From: CAZUCU01 sp964618845
Lineage (GTDB): Bacteria; Patescibacteriota; Minisyncoccia; Phycocordibacterales; JAACPR01
Reading direction: 5' to 3'
NCBI GenBank assembly: GCA_964618845.1
Contig: CAZUCU010000003.1
Span: 1 to 40,520, forward strand
Length of the DNA: 40,520 bases
In this document: positions 8,984 to 16,031 of the stretch, piece after piece
Layout of the letters: each line of letters begins with the position of its first letter
Numbering within the stretch: position 1 is the stretch's first letter
Program-made: the position numbers and the translations under genes
Notes under the pieces: model-generated
Seen by the model: only the letters and a program-made list of their open reading frames with translations
The model's database searches: none
What the model was told of the DNA's origin: nothing

Positions 8984-9934
8984 TTATTTAAGATAGTATT
9001 TCACATTTCTCTTGTGGGCCTCATAGTTTGTTGAACAATGAATCTTTCCATATTTATCATGTAGATAATACAAACAATCAGTTTTTAATGGGTTCATAGC
9101 AGCTAAAATCGCATATTCCCCGGGTGTCGCAATTGGCGACGGTGGCAAACCTTTGTTTTTATAAGTATTAAAATCAGATTCCAAATATTTATCTTCTGCA
9201 TTTGGAATCGGCCACCAATTTTCTTCATCACCTTTTATATATTGAAGTGTCGCATCAATTTGGAGAGGCATGCCTTTTGCTAAACGATTCCAAATAATTC
9301 CAGAAATTAATCTCATATCATTTTTCCCACCAGATTCTCTTTGTATCAATGAGGCAATAGTTGTAATTGTACTTTGGCTTATATCTGTTTTTTCTACCCC
9401 CAATTCTTTTATTTTATTATAATAATTTTCTTGCATCTTAAGTTGAATTATTTCTGGATCTTCGTCTTTATGAATTAAATAACGACCCGATGCCAAAAAT
9501 CCCTCTTGACCAATTAATTCACAAGCCATATTTTGATTAGAAAAAATTTTTATTTTTTGCGAATTCCATTCTAATTCCTTACCTAAATTTTCTGCGATTT
9601 CGCCTTTTCGTTCACCTTCTAAAACTGAAACAAATCTGTATTCTGGTTTATTCATATTTAAAATAGTATTAACAGCACCCATTCCTTTCCTCAAAACATA
9701 ACCGCCAGGTTCAATTTCACCACCTAAAGATAAATAGAGTTTGATAAAATAATATGATAAATCTTTACGAATAATTCCTTTTTCCAGCATTTTCCCTATA
9801 ATTTCTTCTCTATTTTTTGTTTCTTCAATTATAAAAATTTCCTCCGTTTTACTTTGATTTAATGAATGAAAAATAACAAAAGCCAAAATAAACAAAAAAA
9901 TAACCCTGAAATATTTTAAAAAATATTTTTTCAT
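8984..9934 (-). CDS. mltG: Endolytic murein transglycosylase MltG (YceG-like)
   Basis: MltG cleaves nascent peptidoglycan strands within the chain at the outer face of the membrane and sets glycan length. A single N-terminal membrane helix (about residues 5-24) is followed by a LysM-like region (EETKNREEIIGKMLEKGIIRKDL ... GGYVLRKGM) and the YceG catalytic domain. Catalytic glutamate is expected at ASLIQRESGG (about residue 198). LQIDATLQYIKG, YNTYKNKGLPPSPI-type and NPLKTDCLYYL motifs complete the family pattern. Length 316 is near the family norm. I take the ATG at 9934, not the TTG at 9940, because an extended -10 lies 10 bases upstream. Confidence 0.95.
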   Translation of the reverse strand: MKKYFLKYFRVIFLFILAFVIFHSLNQSKTEEIFIIEETKNREEIIGKMLEKGIIRKDLSYYFIKLYLSLGGEIEPGGYVLRKGMGAVNTILNMNKPEYRFVSVLEGERKGEIAENLGKELEWNSQKIKIFSNQNMACELIGQEGFLASGRYLIHKDEDPEIIQLKMQENYYNKIKELGVEKTDISQSTITTIASLIQRESGGKNDMRLISGIIWNRLAKGMPLQIDATLQYIKGDEENWWPIPNAEDKYLESDFNTYKNKGLPPSPIATPGEYAILAAMNPLKTDCLYYLHDKYGKIHCSTNYEAHKRNVKYYLK

Positions 9935-9944
9935 TGCCAATATA

Positions 9945-9953
9945 ATTATAACA
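9945..9953 (-). promoter_or_regulatory. Extended -10 promoter of mltG
   Basis: TGt followed by TATAAT (9945-9950), 10 bases before the ATG at 9934. It overlaps the T-tract of the terminator of the gene upstream. Confidence 0.5.
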
Positions 9954-9988
9954 AAAAAACCCTCAAACTAATATTCATAATCGAGGGT
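9953..9988 (-). terminator. Terminator of the CxxC zinc-ribbon gene
   Basis: ACCCTC (9959-9964) pairs with GAGGGT (9983-9988), with further partial pairing inside, and is followed on the - strand by seven Ts. It lies 17 bases beyond the stop at 10006. Confidence 0.7.
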
Positions 9989-10005
9989 CTTTTGTTTTTT
10001 TATTT

Positions 10006-10233
10006 TTAGTATCTGTCTCGATGTCCTCTATCATTACCGAAATCTCTCCTTCCACCAAAATTTCTTCTTGGCTGACCTTTTTTATGACAATCAAAACATT
10101 TTAAAGAATCTATTCGAGCAGGATCTGGTTCAAATGGAAGTTCAGTTATAGCTACTCCACATTCTGAACATTTCCAATCACCTTTAAACATTTTTCTTGG
10201 TGCTCGATCATCTTTTCGAAAGTTATCGTTCAT
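10006..10233 (-). CDS. Small CxxC...CxxC zinc-ribbon protein with Arg/Gly-rich tail
   Basis: Seventy-five residues. A CSEC ... CFDC pair separated by 20 residues, with the intervening ITELPFEPDPAR, matches a small zinc-ribbon family I recall as frequent in Patescibacteria (annotated elsewhere as a CxxC-x17-CxxC domain; here the spacing is 20). The flanks are basic, and the last 25 residues are rich in Arg, Gly and Asp (RRNFGGRRDFGNDRGHRDRY), like RGG RNA-binding tails. A nucleic-acid-binding role is inferred from that composition only. The gene is monocistronic, with its own terminator. Confidence 0.85.
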   Translation of the reverse strand: MNDNFRKDDRAPRKMFKGDWKCSECGVAITELPFEPDPARIDSLKCFDCHKKGQPRRNFGGRRDFGNDRGHRDRY

Positions 10234-10407
10234 ACAATACTTCTCTACAAATTAATTTTTATAACGCGAGATAATTAAACGCTTCGACGTATCGTATAAA
10301 TATCTACATCAGGAATATTAACATACTTCTGTTAAAAAGCAAGGAAAATTGGGTGGTTTACTATAAGCAAATAAAACAACCCCCTCAAAGAAAAATTATT
10401 TTATAAA

Positions 10408-10430
10408 TCGAGTGGACCCTACAGGATTCG
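10408..10430. repeat. Direct repeat copy 1 of the tRNA-Ala 3' end (att-like)
   Basis: This 23-base segment (core GGACCCTACAGGATTCG) is identical to 10644-10666, which covers the T-arm to acceptor 3' half of tRNA-Ala plus 5 flanking bases. The two copies lie 236 bp apart in the same orientation. This resembles the attL/attR footprint of a tRNA-targeted integration, but no integrase is nearby. Confidence 0.7.
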
Positions 10431-10480
10431 GTCACGAGTTTCTAAACTCAAACTTCGCCAAACTCGTTTTAGCCAAATGA
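10413..10480 (-). pseudogene. tRNA-Ala-like remnant
   Basis: On the - strand this segment shares TCATTTGG (D-arm region, 10473-10480) and the full T-loop-to-acceptor 3' end with the intact tRNA-Ala. The middle is replaced by an unrelated hairpin (ACGAGTTT at 10434-10441 pairing with 10460-10467). The 5' acceptor strand is absent. It cannot fold as a tRNA. Confidence 0.45.
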
Positions 10481-10601
10481 CTTACAAGTCTCTCGATTTC
10501 GCTACGCTACACTCGAGACACTCGACTTCTCGTAAGCACTGATTCATCTTGCTTAAAAATTTTTATTCCATAAATCTTAGGTGGCTTGCCACGAGCGTAG
10601 C
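10481..10601. other. Gene-free stretch between tRNA remnant and tRNA terminator
   Basis: There is no open reading frame. It contains short repeat words (TCTCGATTTCGCTACGCTACAC, shortened here to CTCGATTTCGCTACG, and ACTCGAGACACTCGAC) with a local GC content above the neighbours. Together with 10234-10407, which also lacks a gene, this is repeat-derived spacer as far as I can see. Confidence 0.5.
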
Positions 10602-10637
10602 AATAAAAAAGATCTTTCGAAAAAGGTCTTTTTTATT
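10602..10637 (-). terminator. Terminator of the tRNA-Ala transcript
   Basis: Sixteen-base arms (10602-10617 with 10622-10637, one G-U pair) around a CGAA loop, with A- and T-rich ends. It begins 12 bases after the tRNA 3' end on the - strand. Confidence 0.8.
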
Positions 10638-10643
10638 ACGAAG

Positions 10644-10666
10644 TCGAGTGGACCCTACAGGATTCG
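10644..10666. repeat. Direct repeat copy 2, within tRNA-Ala
   Basis: Identical 23-base partner of 10408-10430. It runs from the T-loop through the acceptor 3' strand of the functional tRNA and 5 bases beyond. Confidence 0.7.
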
Positions 10667-10721
10667 AACCCGCCACCTCCTCAGTGCAAGTGAGGCGCTC
10701 TACCAAATGAGCTAAGGGCCC
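10649..10721 (-). tRNA. tRNA-Ala (anticodon UGC)
   Basis: A full cloverleaf is visible in 73 bases: acceptor GGGCCCT pairing with AGGGTCC; a D-arm with AGCTCATTTGGTAGAGC; anticodon stem CCTCA/TGAGG with loop CTTGCAC (anticodon TGC); T-arm GGCGGGTTCGAATCCTG, in which GTTCGAATC is standard. The G3-U70 wobble pair, the alanine identity element, is present. The discriminator base is A. CCA is not encoded, so it must be added enzymatically. It lies downstream of ddl on the same strand and is followed by a terminator. Confidence 0.98.
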
Positions 10722-10763
10722 AGTGAAAAATATAATATCAAAAATTATTTTTATGTAAATAGA

Positions 10764-11726
10764 TCATCTATTTTCCAATACCAAATTTACCAAGTGTTCT
10801 ATAAATTCTTTTTCAGTCGCACCAACATATTTTAAAGATTCATCAACTATTGTTTTTTCCCCGAATACTGGGGTAGAATTTGCTTCCAAAACATATATAC
10901 CTCTTGTTGGGTGTACACGAAAATCAATAATTGCATGATGTCGTAAATTTAGAATTTCAAAAATATTTTCTGCACAATTCATAAGTTGATCTTTTTCAAA
11001 TGGAGAGAGCAAATCATTTTTAAAAGCATACTTTTGATTTATTTTGGTATTAAAATCAATTATCTCTTCATCTTTATTATCATAAGTTACAGGAGAAAAG
11101 GCATAAACTTTTTTATTTCTAAATCCCTCTGCCACAAACACAGAAGCATCCTTGCCTTTTATAAACTCTTCAACCATAACAGAATCATCAATTGCTAAAA
11201 TAGAATACATCGCATTTTTAAGTTCATCAAAATTTTTGACTATAAAGATACCCATAGATGAACCTGTTTTTAAAGGCTTTACAACCAAGGGAAAACACAT
11301 TGTTTCAAAAATTTCTCGAGAGGCAAGTTCTAAATTATGTTTTCCTACAACAATTTTGTGTATGGGTGTTTTGATTTTGTGGGTATTCAAAATATTTTTT
11401 GTTTTAGACTTATCAAAGGAAAATATTCCAGAATAAATTTTAGGACCAGAATATCGAACGCCATTTTGATTTAAAATTGAACTTAGTCGTCCATCTTCAC
11501 CATAGGCGCCCTTAATTAAATTAATCACCAAATCAAATTTATTAACCAAGTCCTTCTGTGAAAATAAAACACCATTACTGTACCAGTTCAAATCTCTGTC
11601 AACAAATATATCTGTAACTTCATGATCTACAGATAATATATCTATAACACCCTTGCCAGAAACAACGGAAAGTTCTCTCTCGGGAGATGGACCGCCTCTT
11701 AAAACTGCAATTTTTAATCTTCTCAT
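10764..11726 (-). CDS. ddl: D-alanine--D-alanine ligase (ATP-grasp)
   Basis: Forms the D-Ala-D-Ala dipeptide for peptidoglycan stem peptides. The N-terminal motif RGGPSPERELSVVSG is at about residues 10-24. The ATP-grasp lid region FPLVVKPLKTGSSMGIFIV is near 147-165, VMVEEFIKGKDASVFV near 193-208, and metal-binding end VLEANSTPVFGE near 281-292. That last motif keeps the Glu and Asn ligands but lacks the usual NTxPG glycine, which is a divergence worth noting. Length 320 is standard. Its promoter overlaps the uvrC stop codon, so it can be read both alone and from uvrC. tRNA-Ala follows on the same strand. Confidence 0.92.
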   Translation of the reverse strand: MRRLKIAVLRGGPSPERELSVVSGKGVIDILSVDHEVTDIFVDRDLNWYSNGVLFSQKDLVNKFDLVINLIKGAYGEDGRLSSILNQNGVRYSGPKIYSGIFSFDKSKTKNILNTHKIKTPIHKIVVGKHNLELASREIFETMCFPLVVKPLKTGSSMGIFIVKNFDELKNAMYSILAIDDSVMVEEFIKGKDASVFVAEGFRNKKVYAFSPVTYDNKDEEIIDFNTKINQKYAFKNDLLSPFEKDQLMNCAENIFEILNLRHHAIIDFRVHPTRGIYVLEANSTPVFGEKTIVDESLKYVGATEKEFIEHLVNLVLENR

Positions 11727-11733
11727 TAAAAAT

Positions 11734-11742
11734 ATTATATCA
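11734..11742 (-). promoter_or_regulatory. Extended -10 promoter of ddl, overlapping the uvrC stop
   Basis: TGa followed by TATAAT (11734-11739), 7 bases before the ddl ATG at 11726. The TGA of the TGn element is itself the uvrC stop codon. Confidence 0.55.
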
Positions 11743-12861
11743 AACTATTTTAATTTTGTGACGCAAAAATCCTATAGCAAACCTGTGTGCTTCACTATTG
11801 AGTATCAAAATTTCTTTTTTGTACTTTTGAATTATTCTTTTNNNNNNNNNNNNNNNNNNNNNNNNNNNNNNNNNNNNNNNNNNNNNNNNNNNNNNNNNNN
11901 NNNNNNNNNNNNNNNNNNNNNNNNNNNNNNNNNNNNNNNNNTCACCTCTTTTAGTATTTCTCAAAATAAATTTTTTATAGTCAGATTTTTTTATTTTTCC
12001 ATCTTCCATCACTGTCTTAACACCAACAGAATTCTTCCCACTTATATGTGCCACATCATAAGCCTCGATTCTAAATCTTGAGTCTTGCTTTCGAGAGCCT
12101 CGACCCTCACGGAGAGAAATCTTGAATCTTGAATCTTCTATAAGTGCCACATCATTTATATGTTTCAGAGCATAAATTTGTCTTTTTAATTCCCCCGCCT
12201 CTTCAAATTTCATTTCTTTCGCTTTTGTATACATCTCTCTTTCAAGTAATTTTAAAATTTTTATTTTTTTCCCTTCAAAAAATAATTTAATATTTCTAAT
12301 GTTTCTTTTTAAATTTTCTCCATCAACCTCCAAACCAATTTGAGAATACAGTTTTGATCCGGCATTTTTATTTGTTTTAAAAGGAAAAATTTTTCTAATT
12401 ATATTGAGGGCAACTTGAAGTTTTTCTTGAGACGGAAAAGGACCATAAATATTTTTATATTTATTGTTTCTTCCCTCTTCCTTCTTGCTAAACTCTAAAC
12501 TTCTTCCACGTTCCAAAACAATTTTGGGTTCATCTTCGTTTGTAATGCAAACAAAATTATAACTTTTATTATCCTTTTCTTTTATATTGTATTTTGGTTC
12601 AAATTTTTTGATTAAATTTGCTTCCAAAATCAATGCCTCCAAAACAGTATCGGTTTTTTGAAAATCAATTTTGTCAGAAATAGAGACCATATCTACAATT
12701 CGAGAACCTCTGGTATGTAAGAGATCGGGATTGAAATAACTTTTTATTCTATCTTTTAAAGATGTTGCTTTTCCAATATATAAAATTTCTTTTCCTTTTT
12801 TGAAGAAATAGACCCCAGATAAATTAGGAATTTTTATATTTTTCAATTGGTTTTTTTTCAT
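11740..12861 (-). CDS. uvrC: UvrC excinuclease subunit, interrupted by an assembly gap
   Basis: UvrC makes both incisions in nucleotide excision repair. A GIY-YIG domain occupies residues 1-95 (SGVYFFKKGKEILYIGKATSLKDRIKSYF, abbreviated here as GVYFFKKG and YIGKATSLKDR), and a UVR motif lies near 205-230 (MYTKAKEMKFEEAGELKRQI). The start of the RNase H-like nuclease domain is visible (RIEAYDVAHISGKNSVG), with its first aspartate. The middle of that domain is missing behind 100 Ns, and the end resumes at SEAHRFAIGFLRHK. No C-terminal HhH domain follows. Residues about 241-265 (DSRFKI...GRGSRKQ...DSRFRI) are a repeat-derived insertion in the linker. The real gene is probably longer than shown. 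Confidence 0.9.
   Translation of the reverse strand: MKKNQLKNIKIPNLSGVYFFKKGKEILYIGKATSLKDRIKSYFNPDLLHTRGSRIVDMVSISDKIDFQKTDTVLEALILEANLIKKFEPKYNIKEKDNKSYNFVCITNEDEPKIVLERGRSLEFSKKEEGRNNKYKNIYGPFPSQEKLQVALNIIRKIFPFKTNKNAGSKLYSQIGLEVDGENLKRNIRNIKLFFEGKKIKILKLLEREMYTKAKEMKFEEAGELKRQIYALKHINDVALIEDSRFKISLREGRGSRKQDSRFRIEAYDVAHISGKNSVGVKTVMEDGKIKKSDYKKFILRNTKRGXXXXXXXXXXXXXXXXXXXXXXXXXXXXXXXXXXKRIIQKYKKEILILNSEAHRFAIGFLRHKIKIV
11842..11941. other. Assembly gap of exactly 100 N inside uvrC
   Basis: One hundred consecutive Ns, the conventional placeholder for a gap of unknown size. By comparison with other UvrC proteins I expect roughly 85-95 missing residues, so the true gap is probably well over 200 bases. 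Any reading frame drawn across it on either strand is artificial. Confidence 0.97.
12066..12140. repeat. In-frame repeat insertion in uvrC
   Basis: Contains AATCTTGAATCTTGAATCTT and the related TTCTAAATCTTGAGTCTTG, which encode the duplicated peptide DSRFKI/DSRFRI and the intervening GRGSRKQ. It falls in the linker between the UVR motif and the nuclease domain. Confidence 0.7.
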
Positions 12862-12862
12862 T

Positions 12863-12891
12863 TTGACATATTATAAAAAAAATGTTACTCT
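12863..12891 (+). promoter_or_regulatory. Overlapping divergent promoters of the small membrane protein (+) and uvrC (-)
   Basis: On +: TTGACA (12863-12868), 17-base spacer, TGt-TACTCT (12886-12891), 9 bases before the ATG at 12901. On -: TATAAT (12870-12875), 8 bases before the uvrC ATG at 12861, within the + promoter's spacer. The two polymerases cannot bind together, so expression is probably mutually exclusive. Confidence 0.6.
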
Positions 12892-12900
12892 GGCAATGGT

Positions 12901-13122
12901 ATGAACCGTGCACTGTTTTTTCTTTTTCGGTTGTTTTTTTGTTTAAGTATTTTTTGTTCAATCTCTTTTGCAGGTTTTATGTTTGTGAAAAGATTGAACA
13001 CTTCACAGTTTTTTGCAAACCCAGACAACTATATACCATCCATTGTAGTTGGTATTTTTTTAGGACTTATCTTCTTCTGGTATAGCCATGAGGATCGTGA
13101 AGAAGATGGGTATGATGACTAA
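12901..13122 (+). CDS. Small two-helix membrane protein
   Basis: Seventy-three residues with two membrane helices (about 5-27 and 43-61), a short loop between them (KRLNTSQFFANPDNYIPS) and an acidic C-terminal tail (HEDREEDGYDD). I do not recognise a family. It looks real for three reasons: a canonical TTGACA/extended -10 promoter ends 9 bases before its ATG, a strong terminator follows 8 bases after its stop, and the composition is membrane-like. The overlapping frame starting at 12882 begins upstream of the -10 box and lacks these properties. It is a self-contained monocistronic unit wedged between uvrC and uvrA. Confidence 0.72.
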   Translation: MNRALFFLFRLFFCLSIFCSISFAGFMFVKRLNTSQFFANPDNYIPSIVVGIFLGLIFFWYSHEDREEDGYDD

Positions 13123-13130
13123 CACATTTT

Positions 13131-13163
13131 ACACCACCGATGGAGATCGGTGGTGTCTTTATT
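13131..13163 (+). terminator. Terminator of the small membrane protein gene
   Basis: ACACCACCGAT (13131-13141), loop GGAG, ATCGGTGGTGT (13146-13156), then CTTTATTTTTTT on the + strand. The T-tract on + only shows its direction. It reaches into the last codons of uvrA. Confidence 0.88.
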
Positions 13164-15870
13164 TTTTTAAATGTTTTTTCAAATATTTTCCTGTATGAGA
13201 ATTAATAGATTGTGCAATTTGTTCAGGGGTTCCTTTGGCTATTATTTTGCCACCATTCTCCCCACCTTCTGGTCCAATATCTATTACATAATCTGAAGAT
13301 TTAATTATGTTCATATTATGTTCAATTACTATCACAGTATTTCCTTTATCTACAAGTTTTTGTAAAATTTCAATTAATTTTTTTACATCTTCATAATGAA
13401 GTCCGACTGTTGGTTCATCCAAAATGTAAATCGTCTTTGCAATATGAGCCCTATAAAGTTCAGAAGAGATTTTCACTCTCTGTGCTTCTCCACCTGATAA
13501 AGTTTTAGCAGATTGCCCCAATTCCAAATATCCAAGTCCAACTTCATTCAATGTATAAAGTCGATCATAAATCGCTGGAATATCTTGAAAAAATTCCAAA
13601 GCTTCCTCAACAGTTAAATCCAAAACATCGTAAATATTTTTCCCTTTGTATTTTACATCCAAAGTTTCTTTCATAAATCTTTTCCCCCGACAAATATCAC
13701 AAGGTATGTAAACTGTCGGCAAAAAATGCATTTCAACAGCAATTTCTCCATTTCCTTGACAGGCTTCACATCTACCCCCCTTCACATTAAAAGAAAATCT
13801 TCCAGATTTCCATCCTCGATATTTTGCTTCTTCAGTTTCTGCAAATAAGTCCCTTATATGACTCCAAGCACCTGTATAGGTAGCAGGATTTGATCGCGGA
13901 GTTCGCCCAATTGGACTTTGGTCAATCAAAATTGTTCTGCTGACATTTTCTCCGCCAATAAATTCTTCACAATTAAAGATCTTATTAGATCTATGTTTTC
14001 TGTCATACTTTGCTTGAAGATTTTTGTATAAAATTTCATATATCAAAGAAGATTTTCCAGAACCAGAAACACCAGTTATTGAAATTAATTTTCCAAGAGG
14101 AATTTCTACATTCATATTTTTGATATTAAAAATTTCTCCGCCTTTTATTTTTATTCTACCTTTGTCTTCATTTCTTCTTTTTGCTGGAATAGGTATTTTG
14201 ATATCACCTCGCAAATAATCCAAAGTAATAGAACCACTTTCATTATTTTTTGCAGTTAAAAGTTTTTCTAAATAATCCGACACAACAACTTCTCCACCAT
14301 GAATACCCGCTCCTGGTCCAATATCAACCAAATAATCAGCAGAATAAATAGTATCCTCATCATGTTCGACTACAATTACAGAATTTCCAAGATTTCGAAG
14401 ATCTAACAAAGTTTTAATCAACCGATCATTATCTCTTGAATGTAAACCAATTGTTGGTTCATCGAGAACATAAAGTGCTCCAACAAGACCAGAACCTAAT
14501 TGTGAAGCAAGTCTAATTCTCTGTGCTTCACCGCCAGAGAGAGTATGCGCTTGACGATTAAGTTGTAAGTATTCGATACCAACATCATTCATAAATTTAA
14601 GTCGTGCCTCAATTTCTTTCAAAAGAACTTTGGCAATTTCTTTGTCTGTTTCGGAAAGTTTTAGATTCGCAAAAAATTTAATTGCTCTCTTAATAGACAA
14701 ATTTGTAACATCCGTAATAGAAAATTTTTTGTTTGTAATTTCGTTCTTCGTATTTGTGTTTTGTTTTGGATTTCGAATTTCTGATTTTAAATTTTCTTCA
14801 ATTAAAAATACAGTGAGTGCTTCATCTCTTAATCTTTTACCATTACACTTCTCACAAATTTCATCACTGAATAAATGTTTTGTTCCTAAACCATTACATT
14901 CGGAGCAAGCCCCATATGGAGAATTAAAAGAAAATAATCGAGGTTCTATTTCTGGAAAAGAAAAGCCATCATATGGACACATAAATTTACTTGAAATCAA
15001 TTTATTTAAATTAATTCCCCAAAGACGAAGCAGTCCTTCTGATTCTTGTATTGCTCTTTCAATTGCCTCATTAAGTCTTTCCTTGGTATCTTGACTATAA
15101 TTTTTTATTTCTGTAACAAAAAATTCATCAATTAAAACATCAATATCGTGTTTTTTGGTTTTTGTTAAATCTATTCGCTCTCGCAATTTATATTCTTTTC
15201 CATCAATTAAAACCCATTCGTAACCTTTATCAATTAAATCATATAAAAGTTGATAATATTCACCTTTCCTACCCACAACAAGCGGTGCATAAATTTTTAT
15301 TTTACTCCTATCAACATCAACACCAAAAACTTCTTGCTTCTTGCTTCTTGCTTCTTGCTTAAAAGTATTTTTTACTGTTTCCGTAATTGTCTCCAAAATT
15401 TCATCATTAGAAAGTTTTTTTATTTCTCTATAGCATATTGGACAATGTGGTTTACCAACTCTGGCAAATAAAATTCGCAGATAATCATAAATTTCTGTAA
15501 TCGTCGCAACAGTTGATCTGGGGTTATTTGACCGCGATTTTTGATCAATAGAAATCGCAGGACTAAGTCCCGTAATTTCATCAACATCAGGCTTTTGCAT
15601 TTGCCGAAGAAATTGCCTTGCATAAGAAGAAAGTGATTCAACATATTTTCTTTGACCTTCAGCAAAAATAGTATCAAAGGCAAGAGATGATTTTCCAGAG
15701 CCAGACAAACCAGAAATCACCACCATTTTGTTTCTCGGCATTGTGACATTTATATTTCTCAAATTGTGTGTTCGTGCTCCTTTAATAACAATGGAATCCG
15801 TTTCGAATTTGGAATTTCGTGCTTCGTATTTGTTTCGTATTTCGGATTTAGAATTTCGAATTTCTTTCAT
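13159..15870 (-). CDS. uvrA: UvrA excinuclease ATPase, with three repeat-encoded insertions
   Basis: Damage-sensing ABC-type ATPase of nucleotide excision repair. The first Walker A GLSGSGKSS is at about residues 54-62, and the first signature LSGGEAQRIRLASQLG with Walker B YVLDEPTIGL near 470-500. The second Walker A GVSGSGKSS is near 605, zinc-finger cysteines lie at CEACQGNG ... CDICRG near 710-735, and the second signature is SGGEAQRVKISSEL. Family-unlike insertions occur at residues 2-24 (EIRNSKSEIRN...), about 170-181 (KQEARSKKQE) and about 358-380 (KSEIRNPKQNTNTKNEITN). I choose the ATG at 15870 (GAGG just upstream) over the TTG at 15888. Between the family start DSIVIKGARTH and that ATG there is no other ATG. 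Confidence 0.97.
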   Translation of the reverse strand: MKEIRNSKSEIRNKYEARNSKFETDSIVIKGARTHNLRNINVTMPRNKMVVISGLSGSGKSSLAFDTIFAEGQRKYVESLSSYARQFLRQMQKPDVDEITGLSPAISIDQKSRSNNPRSTVATITEIYDYLRILFARVGKPHCPICYREIKKLSNDEILETITETVKNTFKQEARSKKQEVFGVDVDRSKIKIYAPLVVGRKGEYYQLLYDLIDKGYEWVLIDGKEYKLRERIDLTKTKKHDIDVLIDEFFVTEIKNYSQDTKERLNEAIERAIQESEGLLRLWGINLNKLISSKFMCPYDGFSFPEIEPRLFSFNSPYGACSECNGLGTKHLFSDEICEKCNGKRLRDEALTVFLIEENLKSEIRNPKQNTNTKNEITNKKFSITDVTNLSIKRAIKFFANLKLSETDKEIAKVLLKEIEARLKFMNDVGIEYLQLNRQAHTLSGGEAQRIRLASQLGSGLVGALYVLDEPTIGLHSRDNDRLIKTLLDLRNLGNSVIVVEHDEDTIYSADYLVDIGPGAGIHGGEVVVSDYLEKLLTAKNNESGSITLDYLRGDIKIPIPAKRRNEDKGRIKIKGGEIFNIKNMNVEIPLGKLISITGVSGSGKSSLIYEILYKNLQAKYDRKHRSNKIFNCEEFIGGENVSRTILIDQSPIGRTPRSNPATYTGAWSHIRDLFAETEEAKYRGWKSGRFSFNVKGGRCEACQGNGEIAVEMHFLPTVYIPCDICRGKRFMKETLDVKYKGKNIYDVLDLTVEEALEFFQDIPAIYDRLYTLNEVGLGYLELGQSAKTLSGGEAQRVKISSELYRAHIAKTIYILDEPTVGLHYEDVKKLIEILQKLVDKGNTVIVIEHNMNIIKSSDYVIDIGPEGGENGGKIIAKGTPEQIAQSINSHTGKYLKKHLKK
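14731..14797. repeat. In-frame EIRN-type repeat insertion in uvrA (middle)
   Basis: Contains GGATTTCGAATTTCTGATTT and TTCGTTCTTCGTATTTG, of the same family as 8875-8980. It encodes a Lys/Asn-rich segment where other UvrA proteins have only a few residues before the conserved ITDVTNLSIKRAI-type helix. Confidence 0.75.
15330..15360. repeat. Heptamer tandem repeat inside uvrA
   Basis: Four perfect copies of CTTCTTG plus CTT, 31 bases. Because 7 is not a multiple of 3, the frame rotates through the repeat and yields KQEARSKKQE. Gain or loss of one unit would shift the uvrA frame. Confidence 0.95.
15800..15866. repeat. Repeat insertion forming the N-terminus of UvrA
   Basis: Units TTTCGAATTTGGAATTTCG and TTTAGAATTTCGAATTTC lie directly against the ATG at 15870. 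The first 24 codons of uvrA are therefore repeat-derived. Confidence 0.8.
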
Positions 15871-15883
15871 AAACCTCAAACGC

Positions 15884-15944
15884 CCCAAGACTCAGCCTTA
15901 GGGGTTAGTTGCGACATTCTACTATAAAAGTGTCTATTTTCCAA
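15884..15944 (-). promoter_or_regulatory. Promoter and leader hairpin of uvrA
   Basis: TTGGAA (15939-15944), 17-base spacer, TAGAAT (15916-15921), giving a leader of about 39 bases. Within the leader CCCCTAAG can pair with CTTGGGG, just before GAGG-TTT-ATG. The hairpin may affect ribosome access. Confidence 0.55.
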
Positions 15945-16031
15945 AAATTTTTTATTTCATTTATCTTTAAGAAGTAAGTTCAAGTATCCAAAAAACAAAT
16001 TTATTCTGTCCCCCAAATCATCATATCCACA

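Noticed and set aside
11653..12081. Open frame across the N gap on the + strand
   Set aside because: It exists only because Ns do not create stops, and it opposes ddl and uvrC.
12882..13085. Alternative frame over the small membrane protein
   Set aside because: Its ATG lies upstream of the -10 box of the local promoter, and its product is cysteine- and tyrosine-rich without a clear pattern; the 12901 frame fits the promoter and terminator better.
14630..15094. 154-codon + strand frame
   Set aside because: It lies wholly inside uvrA on the opposite strand and has no promoter or recognisable product; shadow of the real gene.
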